This document shows positions 46,249 through 59,180 of a stretch of DNA of 64,000 nt, one piece after another. Position 1 is the first letter of the stretch. The number at the start of each line of letters is the position of its first letter. Origin of the DNA: Dioszegia crocea (Eukaryota > Basidiomycota > Tremellomycetes > Tremellales > Bulleribasidiaceae); assembly GCA_001600615.1 (NCBI GenBank), contig BCKK01000001.1, forward strand, positions 2,333,082 through 2,397,081. The letters are read 5' to 3'. The notes beneath the pieces were generated by a model. That model saw only the letters and a program-made list of their open reading frames with translations. It did not search any database and was not told the DNA's origin. The position numbers and the translations under genes are program-made.

Positions 46249-49200
46249 TCAAGTCACCGTCACATTCAACCTTATACCCATACACGCCATTTCCGCACAG
46301 AGCTGTCGGGTCAGCTACGCTCCAGCCAATTACCAGAAGACTCACATATCTGAAGACATATGGCACAGCAATGACGTCCATGTCTCTCTTTCCCTTACCG
46401 ACCATAGCAACAGTGACTCCCTTCTCCTTCACCTTCTCTCCCTCTTCTTCCTCCTTGACGCCATTCCCAACTTCCCGCCCGATCCTGACCCGCTCTTTGC
46501 TCTCGCAGATCCGACAATACTCCCGACCGGCCTGACCGGGCTCATCCCCATTCTTCAGCTCGTCGAACCCAAGAGACACCAGCGAGCCGCACGCTCGACA
46601 GACCCACGCCGTCGAGTAGTCTGAGCAGTTCATGAGGCGATCTTTGAGAAGGAAGGCTGTTCCGTGTGCAAGAAGAGCATCACGCTCCATTTCTCCGAAT
46701 CGGATACCACCGGCTCGTTTTCTTCCCTATGCAAGTTAGCACTATAGTGCGGAAAAGAAGGGTGTATCTCACCTTGACGGGTTGTCGTGTTAAGGAATCC
46801 ACAGGCCCAGTCGTTCTGACTTGGAACTTGTCATTGACCATATGTCTCAGACGCTGATAGTAGACCACACCGATATAGATGTCGGCCATGAATTCCTCGC
46901 CAGTGATACCGGAGTACATCGGTTCGTTTCCGTGGTAATTGTAGCCGGCAGCAAGTAGCTGCTCGCCAAAGTATTCAGTCGGTCTATCGGCGTCGGAGAA
47001 TCTACCAATATCAGCAAATGATCACCAGATAATGACCCAAACGACCTACTTGAAAGGCGTAGCATCTTGTGCGATTCCATGCATCGCCCCCGCCTTCCCA
47101 GCCAGACTCTCCACAAACATCCCAATCGTCATTCGACTCGGGAAAGCGTGTGGGTTAATGATGACATCCGGGCTCATTCCCGATTCCGAGAATGGCATGT
47201 CTATCATTGGGAATTTCTGAGAGCAAACACCCTTCTGTCCATGCCTAGACGAGAATTTATCTCCAATGACTGGTGAACGGGGGATACGCAATTTAATGTG
47301 TATCTTGCTGAGCTCGGCATCTCCAGCGTCCGAGCCGAGTAGGCGTACTTCGTCGATATAGGCGATTTCGTCGCCCTTGTATTTATGGAATTTGGTTTTG
47401 CCGGAGATATCGTCCGTGTACGCCGCGATAGGATCTCCAGGTTTGACCTGTCGACCGATAAGGGGTAGACCGTCCGTCCCGACCCATTCCCGTTGGTCTG
47501 CGTCCTCCTTGACGTCCCGCCCGATCCCAAAGTGCAGAGTTGGCTTGGTAGTTTTGAGGGCGCCAGGCACATCCTTCAAATCAAAGATGTCGGATTTGTA
47601 GATTGTACCGTAACCGAAACCGCGCTCATGTGCTGATTTGTTAAGAATCATGGCGTCTTCCATATCGTACCCGGTGTAGGAAATGACGGCGACGACAGCA
47701 TTGGTACCGTTTGGGAAGTTGTCGAAACCGTATTTGAGATGCAGGTTGGGTCGGACAATGGGAGTTTGGCCAGATTGTAGACGGTACTACTCGTCAGTAT
47801 AGCTCGACATCTCGATATTGAACCAAAACTCACCATCTTGTTATCTGTCCGCTTGCTCAACGCAGTAGATGGCGTACCCATACTTTGCTTGCCCATTTGA
47901 CACTGTTTCGTCAGCCTCGCCCGGACCAGACTTGACCACAAACTCACCTGGTACATATTTCTCGGACTTTGGTTGAAATCCGAGAACGGCGTCATATTCG
48001 CAACGACACTCAAAACACTCGTTGGATCCAACTCAACATGAGTGCTCACGCCCTTCTCCACCTCGGCTGGCGTACATGCAATGTCCATGTAGACCTGCTC
48101 GAACGACCCCACAGAGTCTGGTTTCCCATTCTCCAAATAAGTCACTGGGCGCATCATCCTACTTCTTCCTCCAAATAGGTACAAACCCGGATATTGACCG
48201 CCCTTGGTGACGGGGACGTATCCTATTTCCAGGTCGAGGGGGACGCGGGCATCGTCGCTGGTCTTCAAGCGGCGAAGGAGGAGGGCGAGATGTTTGGATT
48301 TTTGAGGTGAAGCCCATCCGATGACTCGGCCGTCGAGCTGGATGACAACGTTGTCGCGGCCATTTATGGAAGAGGCGAAAATTTGCGTCATGCCGTGGGC
48401 AGAGAGCAACGCGGGGACTTGCGACACGTCCAGCTGTGAGACGACAAGGCGGCAGGTATGGGAAAGGTGATTCAAAAGACCACAAGGGGATCCATCTGGA
48501 GTGTGCACCGGGCACAAGAAACCTGATTGTCAGCGGAGAAGCGCTCAGCACGAAATCTTTATTCACCCCATGACTCTGGTAACAGCTTTCGCACAGTAGT
48601 AGTCTTCAATTCGGCAAAGAAGGCACCTCGATGTATACACCTGAAATGACTGAGGTAACGGTAGAAGTTGAGTTTCTCAGCAACAATCGTATATCCCGAT
48701 GTTTGCTGCAGGTCGAGACCGGTCGGCGAGACGAGATTTCCAGTAGCGATGAAGTAAGAGAGTTTCTGGCCAATATCAAAGTTGACTTTGGCGAGTACGG
48801 ATGAAAAGTATTTGGCTAATGCGTCAGCTAGAGTTCTTGACCCATACGCTCAAACGTACGGGTGGAGAAATCGCCAGCTTTATTCTGCCTGACATCTTGG
48901 CTGATTTGCGCCTTGACGCTGTTGAGACACTCATCGAATCGCTCTTTGATGATCATGCCGTATAGGAAACCGGGGAGGAGGACTTCGTGATGTTGGGGGG
49001 AATCGGGATTGTCGGGGCAGGTAGATCCAGCGACCATGGCGTACAGCTTACGAAGCATGAATCTGTGGAGTCAGCGGTGAGATTCATCAGCGTCAGAGAA
49101 GGACTCACAGGAGCATCCTAAATTTGTCTCTTGGAGATGGGAGGTGTACCAAAACAACTTTACTTAACAGTGTCCCGCCCACTGCCACATTGTCCCAATC

Positions 49201-50330
49201 GTCCGGACATCCCAGGACGACCCTAAATTTCTCTCCCAGGTAGTCCAAGCACTGCTTCCCTGTGTACATCCCCCACGTCTTCTGACCTCGTAGTAGCAAC
49301 TCCACACGGTCCGTAAGGAACGTATTGTCGTATTCGCCCTGAACCAGCCCCTCAAAGATCTCCTTGTCGGACGCATCGACCAGAGATTTGAGGATGAGCA
49401 CGAGCGGGATCATGTACTCCACTTTACGCCATGCGAATCGGAGTGTTGCTCCGCCAGATGAGAGATAATGGATGGTGTTGGTAGATGCAGACTGATCTGG
49501 GCGGACACAGCGGATCTGGGTACCGTAGGGAGTGTAGGATACGCCTCGTTTGGCGAATGAAGGTCGGTAGAGGTTCAGGGGGTGGTGGCGGCGTGGTAGA
49601 ACGAGATATCGGATAATCTTTTCGTTTCCGTTCACGACAAAGTAGCCGCCAAACGAGGTGGATTCTTCACCCTTGGCAATCATCTGTGCTGAAGACATGT
49701 TTTGCAGGTTACATCGTGCGGACTGATGGTCAGGTGCGAATTGAAACATTCAGCAAGGGACTTACCCGAACCATGACTGGTAGCAATCCACACTCTTTGA
49801 TATCCTCATGCTCGACAATAGACCCATCATCCGCCTGCACTCGCCATTTGATCACAGCAGTGAGCTTGGCTTTGTAGGTCGTGAGCCTCTCCCGAGCTTC
49901 CGAGGGGAAGATTTTGCGCTGAACACTGATCTTATCCTTGTCGGACAGCAGAGGTTTGGATAGTGTCACGCGGTCGATTCGGTCTAAACCATCAGCCCAA
50001 GCTGTCAAGCTAGAGACCCAACTCACAGCTGATTTTGTTGCCCCATGGCTTCCTAGCTGATATCTGCCCATCAAACACCACCTTCTCTCCTATATCTTCT
50101 ATCCCACGCTGAAGCAGCCCCTTTCCCGATTCCCCATCCTCTACCAGAGCGTTGAAGCTCTCGAGATGCGGCGCGACGAGCTCATCTAGCGCCGGGACAT
50201 CAGAAGCAGCAATTGGCGGATGCCTGAATTGACGCTCTCTGTCGAGAGTGCGGAATGTTGTCTTGTCCTTGTATGGAGCTGAAGTTGAAGCTGTTGCTGG
50301 TGAGAGAGGGTCGAAGCTGTGAGTAGCCAT
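46249..50330 (-). CDS. RPA135: RNA polymerase I second-largest subunit RPA135
   Basis: This is the catalytic-core beta-like subunit of RNA polymerase I, which makes rRNA in the nucleolus. The start at 50330, [15 protein letters not shown], precedes about ten introns and roughly 1,190 residues, the usual size. Family landmarks appear in order: [17 protein letters not shown] (protrusion), [18 protein letters not shown] (Pol I-type), [26 protein letters not shown] (fork loop, the universal beta motif), [55 protein letters not shown] (hybrid-binding) and [21 protein letters not shown]. The C-terminal zinc ribbon has VCRACGS and YCRICES. The last exon, joined at GCTGACCCGACAG, ends [21 protein letters not shown], correct for Pol I. 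It shares a 379-bp promoter with the RhoGEF. Confidence 0.95.
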
Positions 50331-50709
50331 TGTGAGGTGTGTATGGTATGGCTACCTATAGGGTGTGTATGTGTATGATAGGGTGAGATGGTGGTCGCTG
50401 GCTGGTGAACTTTTTAGAGCTCGGCCTCGGCGATGGCCGCTACAGGCGACGTTAAGTAATCCCCCCACTTTTCCGCGCGTGATTTTCCTTTCCTTTAGTG
50501 CGGACCAAACAAGGAAGAAATCATCACTCAACCTTCACTCTATTACCTCTATACATCATACACCCATACATCTACCCAGGCCAGAGCGGTACTACACGCA
50601 AAATATACTAGCGTGCTACACAATCTCCATCTCTGCAAATTTGACGAAGCGAGGACGACTTGCCAACAATCGAGATCTACGCATTTCGCCGCTCCGGCCT
50701 CAGGGCACC
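50331..50709. promoter_or_regulatory. Divergent promoter between RPA135 and RhoGEF
   Basis: 379 bp between ATGs. The RhoGEF-proximal part is pyrimidine-rich (CTTCACTCTATTACCTCTATAC near 50.53 kb) and probably transcribed as its leader. No recognised site. Confidence 0.35.
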
Positions 50710-53700
50710 ATGCCGGCGCTTTCTTCACCGTACAAAGTTGGTGCACAGGGTTTAGTCCGGCATCGCTCTGCCTCGCCTTTACCACCTCTTCCTCAGCCTC
50801 CGCCCAAACCTATCGATTTAAACAGCTCGACAAGATCAACAGATCAGGCGTCAGGTTCGAAGATCACAAAGAGGGCCTTTATATGCGATGTGGTCGTTGA
50901 GAATGAGGGCGAGGGTGAGTTTGGGCTCTGCTGGGATGTTCTCAATGTCTGACGACCAGATACGGCTATCCTCCTGTCCCACCTTGGTCGACCTCTTATA
51001 CCGCCATCAACACTACCGTCAGTCAACGCCAACATCAATCGCACAGTGACGCCATCGAGAGACATGTCGGATGATGAGGATGAGGGCGGGCCATCTCGGG
51101 CGTGGTCCCCCAAGAAGCGGGAAGATGCAGCTAGACGACTACACTCGCTCGTGGAAGAGCTGGTCAGGACGGAGCGGAGCTATCTACTGCGCATCAAAGC
51201 GTTAAAAGCTGTATGTCCTCCTTCGGTTGATAAGATCCCACGATTGATTCGGTAGTCTTATGCCGACCCGCTAAGATCCTTTGCCAAGGACAAACACACT
51301 CAGATCATTCCCCTATACGAGGCAAAGAATTTATTCGCCAATATAGATCAAGTCGTTCCTGCTTCCCAGAGCTTCTTGGCGGACCTAGAGGATATTTGGG
51401 AAAGTGGACGAGGCGTGGATTATGTCGGAGATGTTTGTCTGAAGCATGTAAGTCGACGGAGAGTCTGGTTTACCATGACTCATGCTGACTTTCCAGCTGA
51501 AAGATCTGTCGACATTCGCGCCTTACAGAACGTATCTCAGCAAGCATGATGAAGTGCAGAAGCTCTTCCAGGAAGCGCTAAAGAAGTACTCGGGATTTTC
51601 AAGCTTTATCGATGTGAGATTTCCTGTGCCTTTAGTAGAGTCAATAGCTAATGAGCAGAGCACAAAATACCAGACGACTGGGATCGGTAACATCGGTCTT
51701 CGGGAACTATTGATGGAGCCCGTGCAGCGTATACCAAGATATACATTACTTTGGCAAAGTGAGCTTTCTGCTGCTTTCCGGCCGCGTCCAAGCTAATACC
51801 TTCAGCCATGATTAAAGCGATGCCACCCATGGCTCCTCAGCGCAGCAAGTTGATGGAAGCCATCGATATCGCATCGAGGATTGCAAAATGCGAGCCGGAT
51901 GCGCAGATTGTGCGGGCGACCGTAATGTACTGTCTACAGCGGAATGTGGAGGATTTCCCCGTGAGTTGGCAAATCATTAGAACGTGATGATAGTAGCTGA
52001 TACCATAGGCCGACCTCTTCAGTAACAAACGCGACTACCTTGACTCGATAGACGTCGACGATGTTCCCGTGGATTTCATGTCGCCCTCGAATTCCCATAC
52101 CTCCCGGCCCATGTCGAGCTTTACCAGCACATCCACATCGACCCCCTCGCTCGCTTCTATAGGGTCTAGCAATTCGAGTGGCCAACTCATGACCTCACCC
52201 AACGCATACCCACATTCCTCACTGTCAACATTACATTGCTCCCTATTCCTCTTCAATGACAAACTCATCATTGTCAAGCGTCAATCAGCTGCAATCTCCG
52301 GACGAAAAGTGACGGGGCTGGATGATGTGGCTCGATTGGTCAAAAGTGGTGGTGGAGTCGCAGTGATGGATAAAGGAGGGGCAAAGAAGGATAAATTGAG
52401 CTATAGAGGAATAGTGGATATTCTCGATGTGATTGCGTCAGATGTCGGGAATGGCGGTACGTCCTTTTTGTCCGTCTGTGTATCAGGCTGACTGGTAGAC
52501 TTTCACCTGTTCTTTGAGCGTCCACCGACGGATCAGACTGATCGCTGGTCTGCCCGCCCATTCCGATCTTACTCCACCGTCAACCCCCCTTACTCTTCCA
52601 CCCTCGATAGCGTCGCTGCCCGGAAAGACAAATTGCGCTTCATACACAATCTATGGGCCGCACAGACTGTCGCCCGGGCCAAATTGCTGCCTAAGGAGAT
52701 TGAGCCGCCGAGGCCTATGGTGGCGGAGTATGAAGTCGGGCTAGAGGCCGCTTGCGAGGTCTTTGGACGGGCCAAATGTTATTGGAGCGTATGGGATAGG
52801 AAGGGCTGGAATGTCGTAGGAAAGCGGGTGAGTCAACTGCAGCGCCGGCTTGAAGAGATGCTGATGGACATAGGCCAAAGTGGTTGTTCATATCGACGAG
52901 ACTGGAGCTGCCGATGACCTGGCCCTATCGGAAGAAACGGGCCCATTCATGCTCATCAGGCTTCAGCCGCTCTCGGGTGGACTCTGCAGGTTGTCTTACG
53001 CTACCATAGCGGACGAAGGGGATGAGCGCGAGGTGATCAGTATGAATGACGCCATGGACAAGATTGCCACAATCAGTGAGTCAGCCATTGTAGTGAAAAT
53101 GGACTTCAGCTAACATGGACAGTCCATAGATATGGTATTTTCAAATTCCGGACATCGAACGCCTCGGCCCCCAACACTCCATCATCCCACTCTCACCGCC
53201 TCAGACCGAGTATGCTCAACCTAGACGCCATCTCGCGCAATCTCTTCGGGGCTGGGGCACCCTCGATCCGATCCCAAAGCTCCAGTGTCGACGCTTTCGG
53301 AACCACGTCGTCCAAGCGCTCCAAAGGGCTCTCGCGATCCACAACGGAGTCTTCCCGAATATCCACCACTTCAGTGTCAAGCGACGAGCGCGCCAAGCGG
53401 CTCTCCCGCCTTTCGTCATCATCTGCGTCAGACAGAGAGGAAGAAGAGGAAGAGCTCGATAAGCCGCTCGCGATGCTGCAGCATAGCCCGTACAAGGCGC
53501 CTGCGATGGGTCAGTCCGATATCGACCTAAATGAGCGACTGCAGCTTGCGAGGAAGAATAGCAAGTCTATGGCTGCGCTCAGTCCTCGGCCGAGCAGACG
53601 GATAGACACGAGGAGTCATGGGGATATGCGAAGGGGTGCAAGTGAGGAACCACCAGTCGGCATGTCGACGGCTGATACGATTCTGGCTAATCGTAAGTCT

Positions 53701-55668
53701 ACTCTTCGGATTGAGCTGATGATAAGTGCCACTGGGTAACAATCAACCTCTGAGTATATCCACAACGAGTATGATGATATCCACGACGGCACCCCTCCGA
53801 GTCCAGAACAGGACTCCATCACCTACTCGACCATTCACAAAAACTTCCACTGCCCTTCCCCAACTTCCTCAACTTCCTACCCAATCGCCATTCGTCGTCC
53901 GCCGCGTGGCTGTCAAAGCCGATGCTTCGAGTCTAGGCTACGTCACTTCACCTCCTACCATCGATCTCCCCGCTCTGCCTACCACTGCCCCTCTCACTCC
54001 CCGACTGGGCTTAGCCGGACCTCGATCTCCAAATATGACCGGTCCCCGCTCACCACTCATCAGCAGCTTCACCCCTGGTGCTGGACCCTCTGGCCCGAAA
54101 TCCCCACTTTTACAAGGTCCTCGGCCCCTTCCCGCTCCTCCAGGCGCCGGATCGGCGCATACCCGACTCCGAGTGGTCTCAGGGAATGGCCGTCGTGTGT
54201 CTGCAGGAAGAGAAACTGTGCGTTTGCGAGACGGTACGACTCCAGACAGGCCCGACAGCTTGACACCTTCGGACCAGCCAACGCCGAAGGGTACACCTAC
54301 TATGTTAGCTAAACGGCAACACTCAGAGGATCATCTTACACCCCGAAAACGTTCCCTCACTCGTTCACCGCTCGAACCCATACCTACCATAAACGACATG
54401 GCCGATCTTCCCGATCCACCTCGGGTGCCTTCGTCACTTGGTAAAAAGCCTAGATCGCCATTACCGGGCAGTGGGATCGGACTGGGTCACGCTCCCAGAT
54501 CGGGAGCAAGGACGCCTAGTGGGAATCGGACGCCGAGAAAGACTTCGGGCCAGCATTTGACGCCAACGATGGGCGCGGTGAGGCGGGTGTCGGGCGCTAG
54601 TCTGACAGGATCGGTAAACTCTGCTGGGACGGCGGGAACGGAGGATGTAGAGATGGCAGATCATACGGATATCGCTGCGGCTTTGAGTGCGGGAGTACAG
54701 CGTGTGAGTAGAGGTTGGATTGATAGACCGTGATTCGGCTGACTGGTCTAGGTCACTGAGTCAAAGGCTGCTGCGAAGCGTCTCAAGGTCGATATTGTCG
54801 CGCTGAAGAAGCAGATGGCGCGTGATGGTGCTAGGGAAGGCAGGGGAGTGGGTATAGGACCAGGCAACTCTGGGTCGATGCCCAGAAGTCCTCAGCGGAG
54901 AAACATGAATGTAAGTCCTTGTTTCTGATCATTGGATTTCAGCTGATCCGAGAGCGCCTACTGGATATGGATGCTATGTCGGATTATGGCGCCCCGATCA
55001 CACAGGCCTCGCGCCACGCCACGACGATTGCAGCTGCCAAGCACGACTTGGAGACTACAGTAGCGGAAGAGAGGCTGAGGGGGATGGTGGCTGTTGTTGA
55101 GCGGCTCGAGGGTGGTTTGAAGGCGGCCCTGGGGGATTTGGAAGTGGGTCGGACGTTAGTAGGGGGCTTAATGGTGGGTATGGAGAAGGTGAGTTTTATG
55201 CTTTGGTCGTCAACCTGGAATATAGATAGATGCTGATGATGGCAGAAATCGGCAGAGCTGGAAGGGATGCAGGCGCAAGTTGGTCGAGCGAAAGAACAGC
55301 AGGAGTTGCTGCGGCAGCAACTTGGTGATGCCCAAATTGAGGTTGATACGATATACGAGGTGAGCCAGAGTCATTCTTATCCGGCGGGATTTCGGACTGA
55401 TCAGTTACAGGCCTTCAACACTGAGCTTGATGGGATGTTCAACGACGCTCAACTCCCGCCCACTGAGGCATTCGCCGCGCTGCAGCAGGATCTGACGGTG
55501 ACTAAGGCGGAGCGGAATGATTTACGGTTGGAGAATACGAGATTGAGACGGGAGTTGGAGGAGGCGAATTTGAAGCGCGAGCAGTGAGTCTAGTTCTAGG
55601 AATTGGGTATATCTGCTGATTTGTATAGATGGGCAAAGATACTGCGTGATCATGGTGTGATTCACTGA
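50710..55668 (+). CDS. RhoGEF (DH-PH) with long disordered and coiled-coil tail
   Basis: Rho-type exchange factors load GTP on Rho/Rac/Cdc42 to direct polarity and cytokinesis. About sixteen exons form one protein of roughly 1,390 residues. The short N-terminus is followed by the DH domain (about 51.08-51.97 kb): ARRLHSLVEELVRTERSYLLRI, then a helix with HLKDLSTFAPYRTYLS, then LLMEPVQRIPRYTLLWQTMI, the DH signature. A Ser/Thr-rich loop and a PH-like part come next (LHCSLFLFNDKLIIVKR; DFHLFFERPPTD). A second folded stretch near 52.6-53.1 kb is followed by a Ser/Arg/Pro-rich region of about 500 residues. The C-terminal coiled coil runs from about 54.75 to 55.63 kb (TIAAAKHDLETTVAEERLRG; LEGMQAQVGRAKEQQELLRQ; LRLENTRLRRELEEANLK) and ends KILRDHGVIH. 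Which GTPase it serves cannot be told. Confidence 0.88.
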
Positions 55669-56022
55669 GCCATTGGGCCATACGCGTAATGTGGTTGTAT
55701 TACAAATCATATTGGAGAAAGAGCAGTGTATTGGACAATTTGTGCATTTAGGTATTGGTGGTAGTATAAGTCTCTTGGCATGTCACTGTGCAGTGATCCT
55801 GGTGGCCGACTCGGAGCAAAGGGGATGGGGCAGAATGTGCATGGTTGAATGTCTAGATCTCTGGCCGCCTATCTACACAGCGGCCCAACAAGGGGAAACA
55901 CGAAACTAGACAACACGACGATGTGGGTACTGACAGGGGATTGAAGTACGAAAAGATGGGAAAGACAGGCAAGAGGGACATGAACAGATGTAAGATAGCA
56001 CAGTGACCCTCGCCCCGCCCAC
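55669..56022. other. Convergent 3' region between RhoGEF and CCCH gene
   Basis: 354 bp between stop codons, presumably overlapping 3' UTRs. No gene seen. Confidence 0.35.
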
Positions 56023-58154
56023 CTACTCCTCCCAGACGCTGCGGATAGTTGTGGCGTCAATTGACCGCTTGAGCACCTCCCAATCGGGAGTTTCATTAAC
56101 GTCGTTGACCGTCTCGACGATTAGGGATGAGTCGCGTCCTTCCGGCCAGGAAGTGTGGGTGGGCGCAGAGCTATGCTCGTGATAGGGATACGAGGATGCG
56201 TTGAAATGGATTTCGGGTGAGGTGGAGAATGAATAACCGGTAGAGGGGGTTGAGGTAGATTGGAAAGAGGCTGCAGAGGCAGATAGGGACGAGAGCGAGA
56301 CTTTTTGACCGATAGCGGTCGGTGCGGCCCGGTGGTAGGACTGATGATCGAAAGTAGGGGAAGTAGGGAATGAGGACTGGTCATATAAGACGTCGGGGTG
56401 AGGACGGTTGTACTCTGCGAAAGAGAAGAGAGGGTCGTGAGAGGAATGTCTAGGGGCTGAGAGGGGGACTGGAACCGTTTTCCAGGCAGTCACTAGGCGT
56501 TCGGCTCCGATGGGGCAAGGGGTAGACTGGCGGCGGGGTAAAGGTCGAAGCACCTCGAGGGAGTCGGTGTCGCCCATATAGCTGCCGAGAGACTGGCGTG
56601 GTCCACGGTGCTCGAACGAGTATGACCGGCCCATGCGATGAGGAGAGGCCGAAGGGCCATTGTCCAGGTGGGTGAGAGTGGAAGAGGGTGTAGGCATTCC
56701 AGCTACCGGTATTCGAAGCTCGAGAAGGCCATGGGCAAACTGGACAGTCAGCATGAGACTCTTGATGTCAATCCGGGAAACTCCGAGCTCACCTGACAAT
56801 TCGACCCGTACTTGCACGTCCCCTCATGCTCCCAGGTCCTACATAGCTCGGTCTTGTGGAATGGGGTAGGCTGAGGCACCGGTCGGCGAGCTGGGACAGC
56901 AGTCCGGCTCGAGTCGACATCGGACGCGCGGCGGAGGACGTTGGAGAAGTTGGTGCGGACGCCGGGAAAGCCGTCGGCGGGAAGAGAGGAAAAGGATTCG
57001 GCTCCGGCCAAATGGCCCGAGCGGCTGCCGGGGGTGGAGACGACCTGAAGGCCTGACTGGGCGAACCGGGGAGGGATAGGTGCGGAAGGAGGGGCCGAGA
57101 GTGCTGATGATAACCCATCGCCCATACTCTCAAACCGGGACCAGAGCCGCTCCGGAATACCGCACCCTTCTCCCTCAAAGACCGGAATCATCAGAGCTGG
57201 GGGATTGATGTTGCGATCGGATGCAGCAAGGATAGAGCCCTTGACGAGGTTTAGGTCGGTTTCTATCATCCGCTCGAGTGTCTCGCGCCAGCCTACCGCC
57301 CGGATTGAGGAGGAGTTGACGCCTGGTGAGGCATAGGCGGTAAGAGGGTGTGGATAGGCGGCATTGTAAGGATGAGGAAGGGGAATGTCGTGATCTGAGT
57401 ATGGAGGTGGGTCGAGGGAGAAGGGTTTGGTAGAGTTGTTCTCTAGTCTTCGGCGGGCAGCGACGACGTCTGGGGCGTGGGGTCGGATATTGCGTAGATC
57501 GGGGAGACTGATGGAGTGGGTTGGCTGATGGTGCCAGAGTAAGGGAGGTGTTGTGGCGGTAGGGGATGTTTGGATACGCGATAGGAATGGTCGAGCAGTC
57601 TCGGGCGAGGGATAGGCAGAGTCGGACTGGTGTGGAGGGGGATCACGAGATGACCAAGAGGAGTACGAGCCATGGACTATTGCGTCAGCCCAGATCTGAC
57701 CGTCAGCAGAGATCAACTCACGCGTCTTTGGATACTGATCGACGGGAGGGACACTGATGGCGGCGAGGCGGGGCCGAGTATCTTGTTGTAGAGTATTGGA
57801 TTGGTAGTGAGACACGCTGCCGAAAGACGACTCGCTAGAGACGGAGAAGGCTAGAGAGGTCAACGGATGGTCGGTCAACAAGCGGATAAGACTTACAACT
57901 TCGGGTCGGTCGGTGATGTGGCGCTGGTTCCGCGGAATCGACATTTGGGTCTGGATGTCAGCGGCATACACGTCTTGAGGGTGATGGGACATACCAACAG
58001 TGCTCGAAGCCAGATCTGAAGGATACGCGCTCGCGATGGGGTGTGATGTGATGGGAATCGCCTTTGACATGACGGGCTGATAAGATCGGGCTTGGTTGGG
58101 GTAGCGCAGGCGGCGAGTGGGTAGTGGTCGGGGAGGGGCTGGACATTGAAACAT
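56023..58154 (-). CDS. CCCH zinc-finger RNA-binding-type protein
   Basis: About five exons give roughly 645 residues from MFQCPAPPRPLPTRRLRYPN. Most is disordered and rich in Ser, Pro, His and Tyr. One zinc finger of the tristetraprolin class is present at about 56.73-56.86 kb. It starts FHKTELCRTWEHEGTCKYGS and continues NCQFAHGLLELR across an intron; the spacing is C-x8-C-x5-C-x3-H, and the KTEL lead-in is the mark of fingers that bind AU-rich mRNA. No second finger follows within the 18-residue gap seen in tandem proteins. DPPPYSDHD is a PPxY motif that could bind WW-domain ligases. An intron splits the finger between its third Cys and its His. A 60-nt intron lies in the 5' UTR (58164-58223). 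Role in mRNA decay or localisation is inferred from the family. Confidence 0.85.
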
Positions 58155-59180
58155 GTTGACGAGCTGGGGATCAGCGGGCGTTGCAGAATAGATGACAGCA
58201 TGCTGGCAGATGATCAAACTCACAAGCTGGGGGCCCTTTTGGAAGCTCGAAGAGCTGATGCACTTTTGATTAGAGTGAGACTGATGTGAGCGGGGACTGT
58301 AGATGGGGATGTATTTGAGGGTGGATAGGGCCTTGAGAAGAGGAGTAGGATGTGTGAGAGGGAGACTACACGCATCTGCAGCTTCTTATAGCTCAGTCAA
58401 AGTCAGTGACAACCCTCGATACACAACAGATTGGCATCAACACACCCCCTTCCCTGCCCATCAGTAAATTGTGATATTAGCGGGGAAAGGGGGGTCCTTC
58501 CCACCATATAAGCTCAGCGTTACCTGACAACCACACGCACACCACACTCCCTTTCCATATCCTAAACCGCGGCCTGACCCCTTGATGCAGGCACCATCAG
58601 TCTCATGTCTGGGCCCCGTCCCTTCTGTCCCGGCAGACCCGGTGGTCCATGCGGTATATGTGTGTGCGCAATGAATTTAGATCTCGGAAGCCATTTCCGT
58701 TCCGCAGGGCTCGGATCACCCGTTTCAGAGTCAATCTATACATCCCATCAGTAAATGTCAGGTACGGAAGGACCCCAAGATTCAGGGTCAAAGGGACAGA
58801 TGATGAGTGTGTGTGTGTGTGTGTGTGTGGAGATGACGAGCCGCGTCAGGTTCCGCAACCATCACGGAAGCATACCGCTCGGAGTCCGGATCCTGATCAA
58901 TGTGGAGCCGAGGTTGAGCATGGTCAGCAGGCTGGTGTTGAAAAGATGTAGCTCTGCTCCAAGCTGGCGTGTATAGGGCTTCAGGCCGGCGTAGTGAGAT
59001 CGCTTAAACGCAAATCCATAGAACTCCCCGCCAGGCCATCGCCGATGCGGACAGCTATGTCTTCGCTCGTGTCGCTCCGCATGTGCACCTGGGAGTGTAA
59101 GCTCACCCGCAAAGGAGCAAGATCAGGATAGAATCTATACACCTACTATTGTAGCCCAACTCCTGCCGCAAGCCAACGCT
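58155..59180. other. Upstream region of the CCCH gene and 3' flank of RNase III-like gene A
   Basis: About 1.0 kb. It holds the noncoding first exon and 5' UTR intron (58164-58223) of the CCCH gene, a CT-rich promoter-like area, and a GT microsatellite (58807-58828). No gene is supported. There is no recognisable dsRBD remnant directly after the stop of gene A. Confidence 0.4.
58807..58828 (+). repeat. (GT)11 microsatellite
   Basis: Eleven uninterrupted GT units are seen. It is likely to vary in length between isolates. Confidence 0.95.

Noticed and set aside
46184..46330. RPA135 ending at 46184 by read-through
   Set aside because: A GTGAGT...GCTGACCCGACAG intron restores the conserved end [15 protein letters not shown] with the stop at 46249.
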